Source: Maylandia zebra
Taxonomy: Eukaryota > Chordata > Actinopteri > Cichliformes > Cichlidae
Assembly (NCBI RefSeq): GCF_041146795.1
Contig: NC_135180.1
Location: 34,332,294 to 34,396,293, forward strand
Length of the DNA stretch: 64,000 bases
Reading direction: 5' to 3'
Shown here: piece after piece, positions 47,627-60,103 of the stretch
How the letters are laid out: every line of letters starts with the position of its first letter
Position numbering within the stretch: the stretch's first letter is position 1
Translations under genes and position numbers: made by a program
Notes under the pieces: generated by a model
Databases searched by the model: none
Told to the model about the DNA's origin: nothing
The model's input: only the letters and a program-made list of their open reading frames with translations

Positions 47627-47632
47627 AATAAA
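47627..47632 (+). terminator. Polyadenylation signal of CYP2 copy 1
   Basis: AATAAA 132 bp after the stop codon, in AT-rich sequence. Confidence 0.6.
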
Positions 47633-47639
47633 TTTTTGC

Positions 47640-49219
47640 TGTTATGTCTGTGATATAGAAAAAAGACATGAAATAATAATAATATAAGTGAGATGTGAGG
47701 TTTTAGCTGGGAAGGCATGATTTCAAATAATGTGCTGAATCTAAGTTCTAAGAGTTTCTGTAGTGTTTTAAACTAAATAGTGAATTTACTGACAAATTGT
47801 TGTTGTTGTTGTTTGGTTTTTTTTGTTTCTTTCATTTTTTTTTTTGTCAAAACACAAACACAGAAACACGATAAAGTTACTCATAGGTTTTATATAATAA
47901 TTTCAACAAGTCTTTCAGAGTTGATGATAAAGAATATCCACGCCCTGAGTCATTCCTGTGAATCATTAACGTGCAATCTTGGTGAAGAGGACGGAGCTGT
48001 TTTACATGTTTTGATTATAGAAATCAGGTCAAATGTTGTAATAGCTGTTTGGCAATGAAATGAGAAATAGGTGTACTAAGGTGAACAGGAAGATCACATG
48101 GCTCACCTGTGCTCTAATGCGGTGCTCCTGCCAACTCTCTGTCAAACATAAACTAACTAGCAATGAGTATAAACAAACAAGTAACAGAATACAAAGGTTA
48201 TCTAATAGATGACAGTTGGAATTTTGCTGTATTGCATAGCTCATGTATGAAACCTGCTTTGCCTGTACTCTTTATTCCTTATGTATATCTGGATGCAGTG
48301 GATTCAAAATAAAGATACTACATAACCTGCAAAAGCATTACAGCTTCATGCATACCCTTGCTTTTCTAAGAAATCAAAAAAGATCTTTAAAACAAAATTT
48401 TAACTGTAACAAATAGCAGTTAATTGTTGCACCAGAGTGGATCAATATATTCATTGTAACCACACTATTACAACACCAACAGTCACAATATCAATAAATG
48501 TTAATGATTGAGGAGCTTTAAAAAGGTTACACTGAGTGACCTATGTGCCAGACAGCCAGTGGATGTCCAAGTAAACACATAGGCAACATTATGTCATGTC
48601 AGACAAAGCTAAAGACAATACTGTAAATACTGACAGCATTTACAAGTACTGACATGGTAGACCTAAAGTTAATCATTTGAAAACACAATATAATTTTTGG
48701 GTTTTTCTATGTATATATTATTGCTGGGTCTGCCTTAAAATATAAAGCGTCTTGAGGTGATTGTTGTTGTGATTTGGGGCTGTATAAATAAAATTGAATT
48801 GAAAATTGAATTGAATTGAATTGAAAATGGTCAAAGCATACCATCAGAGCAGCCTGTTATTACTACTTGTAGAGTGCTCCAATAGAATCCCCATTAACTT
48901 AAGAAAAACTAGTCATCCTCTAGTATAGAATTGAAGGATATCTGTCTTCTTCCAGAAGCACATTGCTTTATTCTTTGAAGTCAACCTTCATATCTGCTTG
49001 TTTTTGCATTGTCATCATGATGCTGAAGCACCATGTCTTTATTTTAGGGCTTTATGTTAATATACAACTGTTTTCTATCAATAATTACAAATGTCATGCT
49101 CATTGTTTGCAGTATGACATGACTAGTGGGTTTAATTTTTTTCAAAATAAATGATGTAAAATCTAAAAAATATATTATCTCTGTTTATGGTGTTGAAATT
49201 AATAAAAAAAAATGAATAG
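47640..49219. other. Intergenic between CYP2 copies 1 and 2
   Basis: AT-rich, no gene. At about 48730-48830 there is an L2-type 3' tail (AAAGCGTCTTGAGGTGATTG, then TATAAATAAAATTGAATTGA repeats). The rest has no recognisable feature. Confidence 0.55.
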
Positions 49220-49858
49220 TGCATTTACTAATTTCAGGTAACTTGTTGCTGCTTTCTAAATTGATACATAGTTCAAAATTTGGTATAGACACATTATGAG
49301 GGATTCCTTGACTCGGTTCAAAATGGAACCAAACCAAATGCAAAAGCAATATAAACAGTATGTGTTGCACTTATAAGTTAACTAATAGCTAGTACAAATT
49401 ACTTTAGGCCTGTCAACAAAGCATATGTTTTTATGTAAACACCTAGTCTTGAACATTAAATTGTAATCACTATGTTTCTCCTTAGTGCTGAGCAGGTAAA
49501 CCCAGTTTCATATGAAAAAGAAAATAAACAATCCAAATAAAGTCTGACAAAGATTTTTGTGAAATGTTCCTTTCAAATTTAGATCATAAGTATTTACTAC
49601 TTTAACAGCATTCACTGTAAACATATTTTATGTTTCTACGAGTGAAGCACAGTATTGGATTGCTTGGATTCATTTCACAGAGTTGATTGGTTTGGTAAGA
49701 GAGCAGATTTGTATTAGAAACTGAACCTATTTTATAATAGTTACGTATGCTGTTGCAGACAGCGTGTAAATGTTCAAACAGGTGCCAGAGCAGTGTGTGG
49801 GCCAAATCTTGATTCCAATAGAGGGCAGTGTAGACTGTCAAATGAGGATGGTTTACAT
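49220..49858 (+). repeat. Upstream part of the CYP2 tandem duplication (copy 2)
   Basis: Matches 25450-25976. Just after AGACTGTCAAAT, where copy 1 has the MULE, copy 2 continues GAGGATGGTTTACATG, and shares the proximal promoter from about 49868 with copy 1 from about 38140. Confidence 0.8.
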
Positions 49859-50019
49859 GTTTTGACTTTATTATTCAAATCAAATGTTGCAACATCTTTT
49901 TGTCAATGAGCATCATTAACAAGGTAAAAGTGTGCTAAGGTGCACAAGATTAAAACATCACATTGGTCATGTGTGTCCAACCAGCCAAACCCCTGTTAAA
50001 TATAAACTAGCTACAGAAG

Positions 50020-50048
50020 CCAATCACAGAGAGAAAGTAGGTATATAA
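50020..50048 (+). promoter_or_regulatory. Core promoter of CYP2 copy 2 (CCAAT and TATA)
   Basis: CCAAT at 50020-50024 and TATATAA at 50042-50048, 30 bp before the ATG. Nearly identical to copy 1, so the pseudogene may still be transcribed. Confidence 0.65.
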
Positions 50049-50077
50049 GGAAGGACAAAAATACAAAATACAACATT

Positions 50078-53000
50078 ATGGAGTTTTCTGCCACAGTGAT
50101 CTTGGCAGGGCTAATCTTAGCTCTGCTGTGGCTGTTTAGTGTAAAAAGAAGGAAGTATCGCCTGCCTCCAGGACCTCCAGGATTTTTCATATTGTTAAAT
50201 TGTTCAGTAACTTAAGAATAAACAAGGGCACACTCCCCAAAAGTGGATTCTGTTCATCTGGACGTAGCGTTTTGTGGGAGAAACGTTTCGTCACTCATCC
50301 AAGTGACTTCTTCAGTCTCAAGAGCACACTCCATTACTGTCTGGATTTTTATTTTAGCTGCGTGCTGACGTTGCATGAATACAAAAAAGGTTTTTTTCTT
50401 CTTAGCTTTGTCTTAGTTCAGTGAAACCTATGGTCCTGTGATGACACTGTACATGGGCTGGCAGCGGACAGTGGTTCTGGTGGGGTATGATGCTGTGAAA
50501 GAAGCCTTGGTGGATCAGGCAGATGACTTCACAGGCAGAATGCCCGTACCATTTCTGTTCAAAGCTACCAATGGTTATGGTAACAAGACACCATATATCA
50601 GTTTTCAAGACCAGTGATTTCTTTGGCATGACTCCAAATCAACTTTACATGAAAATAAAGAAATTTCAAATAACAGTTTGTGTAAAAGTTTTCCTAATCT
50701 TGACATTTCATCTTCTCAGGTTTAGCAATCAGTAATGGGAAGCGCTGGCGCCAGCTGCGACGCTTCACACTCACAACCCTGAGAGACTTTGGGATGGGAC
50801 GCAAGGGGATGGAAGAATGGATCCAAGAAGTCAGCGAACACTTGAGGGTTCACATACGTACATTTAAAGGTGCGTTTTCAACATGTTGAGGGTGGATTTG
50901 AAAAAGGACTGCTGTTTTTCTTTTTCCCTCAATCACTGCTCGAGTCTTTCACTCTTTTTCGAGTACAGTAGCTTGAATATGACCAAAAAATGTTCAATTC
51001 AATATTTACCTGAGAAGTTACTGTCACTTTGAAAAAAAGGAAACTTAATAACAAGAACATTTCTTGGAAACACTACAAAACTCTTCATTTGTGCCTGCAC
51101 AAGAAATAGGCTGTAGTAGTAAGAGAGGTTAGGGAAACAAAACTAAATATGTAACAAAATGCAACAACACGCATTAACATTTTGATAAAATACATCAAAT
51201 AATTTAGTAACATATGGCGAAGTCTACAACTATCAGATTTTGTAATTCATGTACAAATCCTGTTTTGTCTGAACTCTTTAATCTTTGCATAGAAAACATA
51301 AAGTATTGCATATCCTGCTAAAACACTAAAGCATCATTTATAACGTCAGCTTGCTGTGACATGACTGATGCGCTTGGAAAAGATTAAATTACCCATGCTG
51401 ATTTACAGTTATATACTTTATGTGAAGAGTTTGCAGCCTCAGAGTCCTCTCACAGTACAAATAAATGTGTGTCAGTGTATTTGTTGATCCTAACTGGGCT
51501 GTAGGTGTGTGTGTGGCTCCTTGTGTTAGACGTTCACCCTATTACTACTGGAGTACATTCTAGAAACAAACAATCCAAAACAAATATTAAGTATTTACTC
51601 CATAGCAGACAGTGAAGTACAACAACATGTTTGGCAAGTAGATTCTAATATAGAAGGGTGGAAATTCAGCAATGGCAGAAAATAGCACAATACCTATGGG
51701 CCTCGATGCTGGTGGAATAATAACACAGCTGGAGTCTTGGATGAGCAACAATGATAAAGTGGACATGGCTGAGGGGGAATTCGAAAGGTAAAATGACAGA
51801 AACACACTGTGATTTAAAGCACATTGAATAGAGACTTTTTTATTAGAAATTTATAGAAAAACAAATCAAATTATTGAATCATTGTGATGATGAAAGAATT
51901 CGATTTAAAAACAGGAAAGCGGAAGTGAGAAAAAGAAAAGAGTTGCAGTCGAAAAGCCCAGAAATCCAGACAGATGACTTCATTATTGAACTTCATGTTA
52001 TCATCATATGATAATTAGCTTTAGTTGACTTCAATTGATTAAGGTGGATATTTTTCTTTTGTTAATCATAATGCTGTCTTGTGTTGATGGTTGAGACTGT
52101 TTCTCATTGTCAAATCTTTCTTCAAAGAGAAACTATAAGCTAAATGAGATGATTTATTTAAATAAAGATTTCACATAGTTGTATTTGTAATTCGTAACTT
52201 TGCTAACTATTTCCAACTGTCGTTTTCCTTTTTTCTCCAGGTAAACCATTTGACCCCCAATTTGTGTTAAGCAGCACCATTTCTAATGTGATCTGCTGCC
52301 TGGTTTTTGGGGAACGCTTCAGTTTTGAAGACAAGCAGTTCCTGCACCTTCTGACCATCATGCCTAAGGTCACAAGGTTTAACAGTAGTCCTCTTGGTCA
52401 GGTCAGTGGGTATAATAAAAAAAAAGACAAACATACTGATTGAATAGTTCTGCATTATTACCTCCAAACCAACAAACCTGAAGTGTGTTGTCCAAAAAAT
52501 TGATACACAATCAAATTTATTGCATGTTTCCACACGTCTTTAAACAAATAAAGCTGTTTTGTTTTTCCCCGGAAGATGTACAACATCTTTCCCTGGATCA
52601 TGGACCATCTTCCTGGCTACCACCAAACTATTTTTGGACATGTAAAGGAGGCCAGAGATTTTATCAAGAGGGAAATCCAAGAGCACAAAGAGACCCTGGA
52701 CCCCAGCTCCCACAGAGGCTACACTGACTGCTTCCTCATCAGAATTAATCAGGTTGGAAAGAACTGAAGGATCAGTTGCTTTGTTAAGGACACTTAGGAC
52801 TTTTTCAGTAGAGATGATGCATTCAAATATGTATTATTTATTCAAACTATATTTCAAGTGGGTCTGTTGCCTGCTGCTGAAAAGGCATTTAGTTTTTTTT
52901 TTTTTGTAATTTCTTTTGAGACAAAAATATTCCTAATTTGTCTCCTTAGGAAAAGGACAATCCCTCAAGTGAGTTCAACTACGACAACTTGGTTTCTACT

Positions 53001-53086
53001 GTATTGAATCTGTTTGTTGCTGGAACAGAGACCACCAGCTACACCCTGAGCTCTCACTGTGCTGATTAAACACCCCAAAATACAGG
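50078..53086 (+). pseudogene. CYP2 copy 2, truncated pseudogene (exons 1-6 only)
   Basis: A close duplicate of copy 1. Exon 1 keeps about 35 codons and then runs into intron 1 through a deletion, losing its donor and the PLPLLGN region. Exons 2 (50417-50579), 3 (50720-50869), 4 (52241-52401) and 5 (52576-52752) are the same lengths as in copy 1. Exon 6 (52950-53086) lacks 5 bp after ACCCTGAG, which shifts the frame into a stop. Exons 7-9, including the K-helix and haem loop, are missing; copy-1-like sequence stops at about 53117 where another repeat begins. It cannot make a P450. Confidence 0.92.
50225..50320. repeat. Short interspersed repeat inside CYP2 copy 2 intron 1
   Basis: Contains GTGGATTCTGTTCATCTGGA and GAAACGTTTCGTCACTCATC, a common fish repeat. 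It is absent at the same place in copy 1. Confidence 0.5.
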
Positions 53087-53117
53087 GTAGGAATACACAA
53101 AAAATATTACCAACTTG

Positions 53118-53540
53118 TAGTGTTGGGAAGGTTACTTTTAAAATATATTCCACTACAGATTACAGAATACATGCCCCAAAATGTATTTTGTAACATATTC
53201 CGTTACGTTACTCAATGAGAGTAACGTATTCTGAATACTGTCAGTGCGCCCCAGGGTGGCTGTGGCTACAATGTAGCTTGCCATCACCAGTGTGCGAATG
53301 TGTGTGTGAATGGGTGGATGACTGGTTGTGTAAAGCGCTTTGGGGTCCTCATATGTGGATCTCATTTTTCTCAGAAACAAAAATCATGTAAAAAAAATAA
53401 TAAATAAATAAAATAAAATCTGGAAATTCTTTGTTTTTACATTCATCAGGTCCCAATCTGCCCAAATAGGAAAGAGAAATTAAAAATGCATGCCATGAAA
53501 GAGTTTGGGTAAGGTGGACATTAGGCAAGGCTGCACTTTC
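53118..53540. repeat. Composite of three repeats replacing the 3' end of CYP2 copy 2
   Basis: 53118-53240 is a common fish MITE-like sequence (GTGTTGGGAAGGTTAC, TTCCGTTACGTTACTCAATG). 53243-53345 is a fragment of the SINE seen complete at 55001-55314 (CGCCCCAGGGTGGCTGTGG, GTAAAGCGCTTTGGGGTCCT). 53350-53530 is a relative of the MITE at 31930-32265. The CYP2 exons 7-9 were probably lost at this junction. Confidence 0.6.
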
Positions 53541-55000
53541 TGCAGCAATCTCATATAGAAAACTATTCCACGTGTATATAAAACAGGTCCACGGCTCCGA
53601 ACTGTAGTAAAGGGACCTCTGGATAATACGTCGGGTTCCGTGTCGGGCTCGTAGCCGAAAACTAGCTTTACTTTGTTGTCGATTACGGCGAAACTCGGGC
53701 CGATCCCCAAAATGGTCAAACCTTCATTTCTGGTCTTCGCCATGAAGACATTTTTCATTGTCATTGTCATCATGCTGCTGAAGCACCATGTCTGCAGTCT
53801 GCAGTTAACTTGTAATATGTAACTGTGTTATATCAATAATTACTTATTATTTGCTTAATAACAAGACTTTAATCAAAAAAAGTGAGTATTGTAGAAGCTT
53901 AATTCACAAAGCTTCTACAATACCTGTCATCTATTCTTCCATTTAAAGGTGCATTTCATGATCCAGTTGATACTTAACATTAGATATTAGATAAATATAA
54001 CCCTTCAACTAGATGAACTGCAAACTGCTCAAATTAGACTCTTTCAGTCCCCTGGCTAACCACGTGACTTTAAAAAAATAATAATTTTGGACCATCAGAC
54101 AAAGTAAGATAGGGAACAACAAAAGACACACTTAACAATTACAAAACTCTCATTTAACATAACATGGCAGAAACCTGACAATGGGAGACAGACAGGGAGA
54201 GGAACCAAAATCACAAAGGCCGAACAAAAATAAAAATTCAAAACACAACACCACAAAACTTGAGGAAAAAGATAAAGTGAGTATTTTGAATTTTGGCTCT
54301 ATTTTGAGTGTCAAAGCAGTGTTACCAATTTGTCCTCTCAGGACATTATGACAGCTTGCTGTCTGCAAAGCCGGATCTTGGCTGGAAGAGAATCCACCAG
54401 TTCTAGCCTACAAAACAAGACAGTTCTAAGGAAGAAACAACTTTGGCATAGCTGAATAACTTTTAACTTTTCTGTTGTGGTCATCAAAGAATTAAATATG
54501 TAACTTCTATGTTATCTAAATAAATCCATAATTGTGCAACACTGCAGTGACACTGCTTATGTATAAACACAACGTCCTCTACCACTTCCATAGAAGATAT
54601 TTGTTCCAAAGGTTAATTCTTGGACTAATGCTACTTGTTTGTATGGTTGTATGTTTGAACATACTATTAAACCCAGTAGAAATATTGTTAACCTGAACCC
54701 ATATTATTCTTGCTCACTCTTGGCTTAAAAATACTGATAACCATAGCTTCATAGCAGACCTTGATTGAACATTCAGTAACTGATTCAAAAATTTAAAAAA
54801 ACAGGAAAAAAATATTGACAGATATCAATGACATCACTTGTATAAAGAAGAAAGAAGGATTTAAACTACTTGACCCTGTTCTTCCATTTATTTACTACAA
54901 CTGTAATACTTAACCTTTGATGTACAAACTAAACCTGATAGAACTGGCTTCAGGTACAAACTACAAACCGCAGTCAGTCTAGATTCCTTTATTATGTGTT
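53541..55000. other. Intergenic without recognised genes
   Basis: A 97-codon minus-strand frame (53480-53773, starting MMTMTMKNVFMAKTRNEG) has no recognisable family and partly overlaps a MITE. A perfect 15-bp hairpin lies at 53886-53923. The rest is AT-rich intergenic sequence. Confidence 0.4.
53886..53923. repeat. Perfect 15-bp hairpin with 8-base loop
   Basis: GTATTGTAGAAGCTT pairs exactly with AAGCTTCTACAATAC across AATTCACA. Too short for a microRNA precursor; more likely the heart of a small foldback element. Confidence 0.7.
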
Positions 55001-55314
55001 TTTGTAAATGGCCTGTATTTGTATAGCGCTTCACATAGTCCCTAAGAACCCCAAAGCACTTTACACGTTCAGTCATCCACCCATTCACACACTGGTGATG
55101 GCAAGCTACATTGTAGCCACAGCCGCCCTGGGGCGCACTGACAGAGGCCAGGCTGCCGGACACTGGCGCCACCGGGCCCTCTGACCACCACCAGTAGGCA
55201 ACGGGTGAAGTGTCTTGCCCAAGAACACAACGACTGAGACTGTCCGAGCCGGGGCTCGAACCGGCAACCTTCCGATTACAAGACAAACTGCCAACTCTTG
55301 AGCCACGATCGCCC
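55001..55314 (-). mobile_element. tRNA-derived SINE (AFC-like), full length
   Basis: On the minus strand it begins GGCGATCGTGGCTCAAGAG (box A region) and carries box B GGTTCGAGCCCC, then TTGGGCAAGACACTTCACCC, GCGCCCCAGGGCGGCTGTGG, and a tail GTGAAGCGCTATACAAATAC. This layout matches the AFC/cichlid-type SINE. The tRNA-like head is part of the SINE, not a tRNA gene. Confidence 0.8.
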
Positions 55315-56246
55315 ACAATTTTTAATGGAATCTTGTTTCTTTTTCTATTGTTTTTGTCTGCTGAATGTGTTCCTGTGAATGTTCTTGCTCTTGTGCATTT
55401 CCTTGTGAGAGGAAATTGTAATTTAAATAAGACAGCTCATGTATATAAATATTTAATACCACAAAATTATATTTTCTTGCTGCCTCTTTGCTGATGCTCC
55501 ACTCAATTTAATATGACTGGAAGTACTATGTCTAACAAAGAGGTGTTTGTTGTTAGCTCAATTATACGGTAAAGGGCTGACTTTTCATATGTCAACTGGG
55601 CCCATTTTTGTTGTTTACATTTTTTCACATTTCTTAATTATTCAATGAAAATACTAACTCGTATTTTTACCAGTCTAAAAACAAAATTATTTTTTAAACA
55701 CAAACCACAAAGTATTTAATACTTGTACTGAAACTCATTATTTGATCATTTGATTACGTCTGTATTTATTAATGTAACTTGTTCTTTTTTCTGTTTGTTT
55801 AACCTTTTCAAATAAACCCAGATGATATGACAGATTGGAGGCTAAACAAAAAGGTGCTTCGTATTTACTATGGAATAATGCAAATGTTGCTGCCACTGTC
55901 TCTAAGACAAAGGTTATTCCTTGCAGTACAGTGGCATTTTCTGCAGAGCTGATTTCCTTCGCTCTCATGTGGGTGTTTAGTAACATAAGCATAAAAAAGG
56001 GGTTTTCCTTCAGGACTTACTGTTCTCACACCAATCTGAAATTAAACATGTAACCGACAGATTCAAGTATGACTACAAGGCTGAGCATATTGCTCAACAG
56101 CATTCCGCAGCACAGCGTGAAATCCAGGCAAAAGGTTGACCAGCGCCTGACAAGCAGCGTAAATGGCTGCATTTCAATTAGTTCTCTTTTGATCTCTCAG
56201 CCATTTCAACTCCAGGGAACAGCAAGAGTTTCTGTCCTGGAAAATC
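55315..56246. other. Intergenic upstream of CYP2 copy 3
   Basis: No gene. AT-rich. No TATA/CCAAT block like that of copies 1 and 2 was found immediately upstream of the copy 3 start codon. Confidence 0.5.
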
Positions 56247-59200
56247 ATGGAGTTTTCTGGCACGTTGATTTTAATAGGGGCTGTCTTGACGTTACTGTAA
56301 CTTTTCAGCATCAAGAGTCATAGGCAACTTGCCTTACCTCCCGGACCCTCTGCCCTGCCTGTCATCGGAAATGTGCTGCAAATGGACAAAAGGGCCCCAT
56401 TCAAAACTATGCTAAAGGTGACTGAATTACTTCTTAACACATAAACCCCCACATAATGTTTAACACAATGTTCTGACTGTTTTGATTGCAGTGTGTATGT
56501 GCATGTTTTTGTGCATTCTTATGGAAAAACCACTAAGCTGATTGTTATTTTTATTGTGTAAGACAGCATTATAGTATACCAGTAAACCATTATTTATTTA
56601 TTTACAGACATCAGCCTCAACTGATTGTCAAAATATTTCATTGCTTGTGGCATAGGATTATACTTTGGTGTTAAAGATCCCAGGGATTGGTATGTCTGTA
56701 TAAGCTCACTCATTTTTCCATTTAACCCTTCAGCTCAGTGATAAATATGGCTCGGTGATGACGATGTATCTGGGCCCCCAACGCACAGTGATTTTGTTGG
56801 GGTATGATGCTGTGAAGGAGGCGCTGGTGGACCAAGCAGATGACTTCTCTGGCCGAGGACCTATCCCATTACTTTTCAAAGCTTCCAAAGGCTACGGTAA
56901 TATAGAGGATTTAATGTTACAATGTGTCTTTTTTGTGAAGGTCATGTTTATGAAACTATGCGTTACTTCTACCTTTCAAAAGGTTTGGGTGTTAGCAATG
57001 GAGAGTGTTGGCAACAGCTACAAAGGTTTACCCTGACAACTTTGAGAGACTTTGGGATGGGATGTAAAGGAATGGAAGAGTGGATCCAGGAGGAGAGCAG
57101 TCATCTGGTGGGCTGCATTAAAAAGATGAATGGTTGGTATAGAATATGGAAAGGTGACTGTGCTTGTCTTGTGTGTTCAGTTTGTCATATACAGAGTTAT
57201 AAACTAATATTCACACATTCAAAATAAACTAAACTAAATGATGTTGTACATTTGAGCTTTTGCACCATGTCCATTGTGACTTGCTGTTTGTTTTTTGACC
57301 AACACTAAGTGATTTGCAGTCACAAATCATGTGATTATCAAGTTATAAATAAATCAAAAGTTGCTCCAGAAACACCATAATTTTTGGATCTGTTTTTGCA
57401 CACATATAAGTAAATGTTGCCCATTTTTACATCATCCTAAAAGCTCTCAGGTAAAACAGTGTCATATATTTTGATGCGATTTTGACTGCTGGTAAGCCCA
57501 ATTCCCAGTAAATATCAGTAAATTTTAAAGTTCACAGTTTCTCAGGGCTGTTGTACGTGTCAGTTGTCATGATGCTCTTTAGTTTTCTGCTGGATTACTG
57601 AGTAACAAAAGACAATTTCCTATCATCTGCAGGCGTTTTCTTACACAGGGACTTTTTGTAATGTCTCTGTTAGAATACTGATACTACAATTTTAATCTTT
57701 GCATGCCCTACTGCTTCAAATAAAATACAAAATTAGTTAACATTTAAAAATGTACCTTAAACTTAAAAAAAGCATTTAACACAAATAAACATATATTTTT
57801 GATTGAGTGCCATTGTTGCAACTGTTTAAGTATTCATATAATTCTTGATAATAATAAAAAAGGACTATAATGAAAATTGTTGACTCCTGACTAGTGTCGG
57901 TTTGTTGTTTCATGGGTGACACTGATGAATGTCTTTCTTTCTTTTCTTTTTTTTAGCTAAACCCTTTGATCCAACCTTCTTCCTGAGCTGCACCGTGTCC
58001 AATGTTATCTGCTGTTTGGTGTTTGGCCAGCGCTTCAGTTATGATGATAAACACTTCCTATACCTTCTGCAGATCATCTCAGACACCTTGAAATTTGGCA
58101 GCAGTTCTCAGGGCCAGGTAAAAGCTAAAGTAACAATAACATGAAACTGGCATGGCGGGTGAGTGATTCAATTAAAAACCAAATGTGCCCAAATAATAGC
58201 TAGAGTTCAGCAACATTGCAACACAGCAATCGAGTCTTTTTTTGTTTCTCTCATCACAGCTCTATAATATCTTCCCACGGTTGATGGAGTGGTTGCCAGG
58301 TTCACATCACAATGTGTTTGCCAAACTTGAGGAGATGAGAGCATTTATTATGAATAAAATCCAAGAACGTCAGGACACACTGGACGCAAGTTCACCCAGA
58401 GATTACATTGACTGCTTCCTCCTAAGACTCAATAAGGTGTGACAGAACTAAATTTAATAACCAGACTAAATCTTTGTGAATTACCTCACTTAGGCTTCTT
58501 TTATTTACTGCTGATAATTGCTCTTTTACAAATGTGCATGCCCCCTATTATAAGACAATTCCTTTGCATTGGTATTCCCCTGCAAGTGCATTTTAAAGTC
58601 TTTAATTTTAATCTTGAGGTTGTATTGTTAAACTGATAAAATTGTTTTTACTTTCTGGAAAAGCACATTCCTACAAGCCAGTTCCACTATGACAACTTGG
58701 TGTCAACAGTGTTGAATCTTTATGTGGCAGGAACTGAAACCACCAGTTCAACTATCAGATATGCATTAAATGTTCTGATCAAATACCCCCAAATACAAGG
58801 TAGAAACAGAAAGCAAATGAAATTCTACACACTTGCTCTGATGATTTTCTTCTCTTAAAAATAAATAAAACTTCAGACTGAATGACATTATAATTGGTAA
58901 TTTGTGTTAATTGTTCACTCCAAAATTCTTTGTAAAGCAGCACTAAAATATTTGAAAGTCTTTATTTAATCTTATTTTTTGCTGATTTGCTACTGACTTT
59001 AGAGCTTTCTCCACTAATTATGTTGCAATTTTCTTCTCATTCCAAAGAGACCATTCAGCAGGAAATTGACACTCTAGTTGGACAGCGTTGCCCTTGTATG
59101 GAAGACAAGAAGTCCCTTCCATATACAGACGCAGTCCTCCATGAAATTCAACATTTTCTAGATATTATCCCCTTGAGCATCCCTCACTATGCACTACATG

Positions 59201-59873
59201 ACATTTCTTTCAGGGGTTACACAATTCCCAAGGTATTTTGATGTAATCTATTTTAGTGCTGTTTATGCAGAATGTTCCCAGATAAGAAATGTCCCATCTG
59301 ATTGAACATCTTTTCTCAACAGGATGCACTAATTATTCCCTTGTTGCACTCTGTGCTAAAAGATGAAAAACGGTAGGCAACTCCACGGTCTTTTAACCCC
59401 CAGCACTTTCTGGACAACAATGGGAACTTTAAGAAAAACCCTGCATTTCTGCCCTTCTCTGCAGGTAATGATGCACATTTCCTTCTATCCTCCACGCCTT
59501 TAGAAAATGTGCTCCTCATTGGATCTACTTTATTAACACATTTTTGTGGTATTATGCCCTTTCCTGGAATATTCTGAGTAACTATTTCTAAGATTTTTTT
59601 CTGTGAACAGAAGAATCATAAAAATCTTTTTTTCCATCACAGTTAGATGTATATTGTTTCTCTCATTGACTTATTTATGCTCTTCTTCCAGGAAAGAGAT
59701 CTTGCATTGGAGAGTCTCTTGCTCGCATGGAGATTTTCCTCTTCCTGGTGTCACTGCTGCAACATTTCACTTTCTCTTGCCCTGGCGGGCCTGACAGCAT
59801 AGACCTCAGCCCTGAGTACAGTGGCTTTGCCAACGTGCCTCGCAGATACACAATTATTGCAACACCCGGGTAG
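56247..59873 (+). pseudogene. CYP2 copy 3, full-length but inactivated pseudogene
   Basis: All nine exons are recognisable with GT-AG borders: 56247-56417, 56734-56896, 56983-57132, 57957-58117, 58260-58436, 58664-58799, 59048-59232, 59323-59464, 59692-59873. Defects: a TAA in the exon 1 membrane anchor (LTLL-stop-LFS, where copy 1 has Trp), a TAG in exon 8 (KDEKR-stop-ATPR, Trp in copy 1), the C-helix WxxxR changed to WQQLQ, and the K-helix ExxR changed to EIQH. The I-helix AGTETTS and haem loop [11 protein letters not shown] with its Cys survive. It is more diverged from copies 1 and 2 than they are from each other. Intron 2 is very short. Confidence 0.9.
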
Positions 59874-60097
59874 TAATGCTGATTTAAACTATAGTCTGGG
59901 TTTTCAATCTTCTAAACTTTTAAGACTGATATCACTAGCTGTTACAATCAATTTTCATGCCCCGTGCTTCAGTGTGTTTTTCTGTCTATATAAATTCTAT
60001 CATCTTCTTTACAGCATATCCAATGTTGTTCTGTGTGGTATATTTTCTTTTCCCACCTATCTTTCCATGAAATCTCTTGTTTTTAAAGAAATCATAC

Positions 60098-60103
60098 AAT
60101 AAA
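60098..60103 (+). terminator. Polyadenylation signal-like AATAAA after CYP2 copy 3
   Basis: AATAAA about 225 bp after the last codon of the pseudogene. Confidence 0.4.

Noticed and set aside
53480-53773. A 97-codon minus-strand frame (MAKTRNEGLTILGIG...)
   Set aside because: No recognisable family, overlaps a MITE relative at one end, no splice or promoter support; kept only as a note in the intergenic entry.
53886-53923. A microRNA precursor
   Set aside because: The 15-bp stem is too short for Drosha/Dicer substrates.
55001-55314. A tRNA gene on the minus strand (box A and box B present)
   Set aside because: The tRNA-like head continues into the body and tail of a SINE and has no cloverleaf acceptor stem closing.
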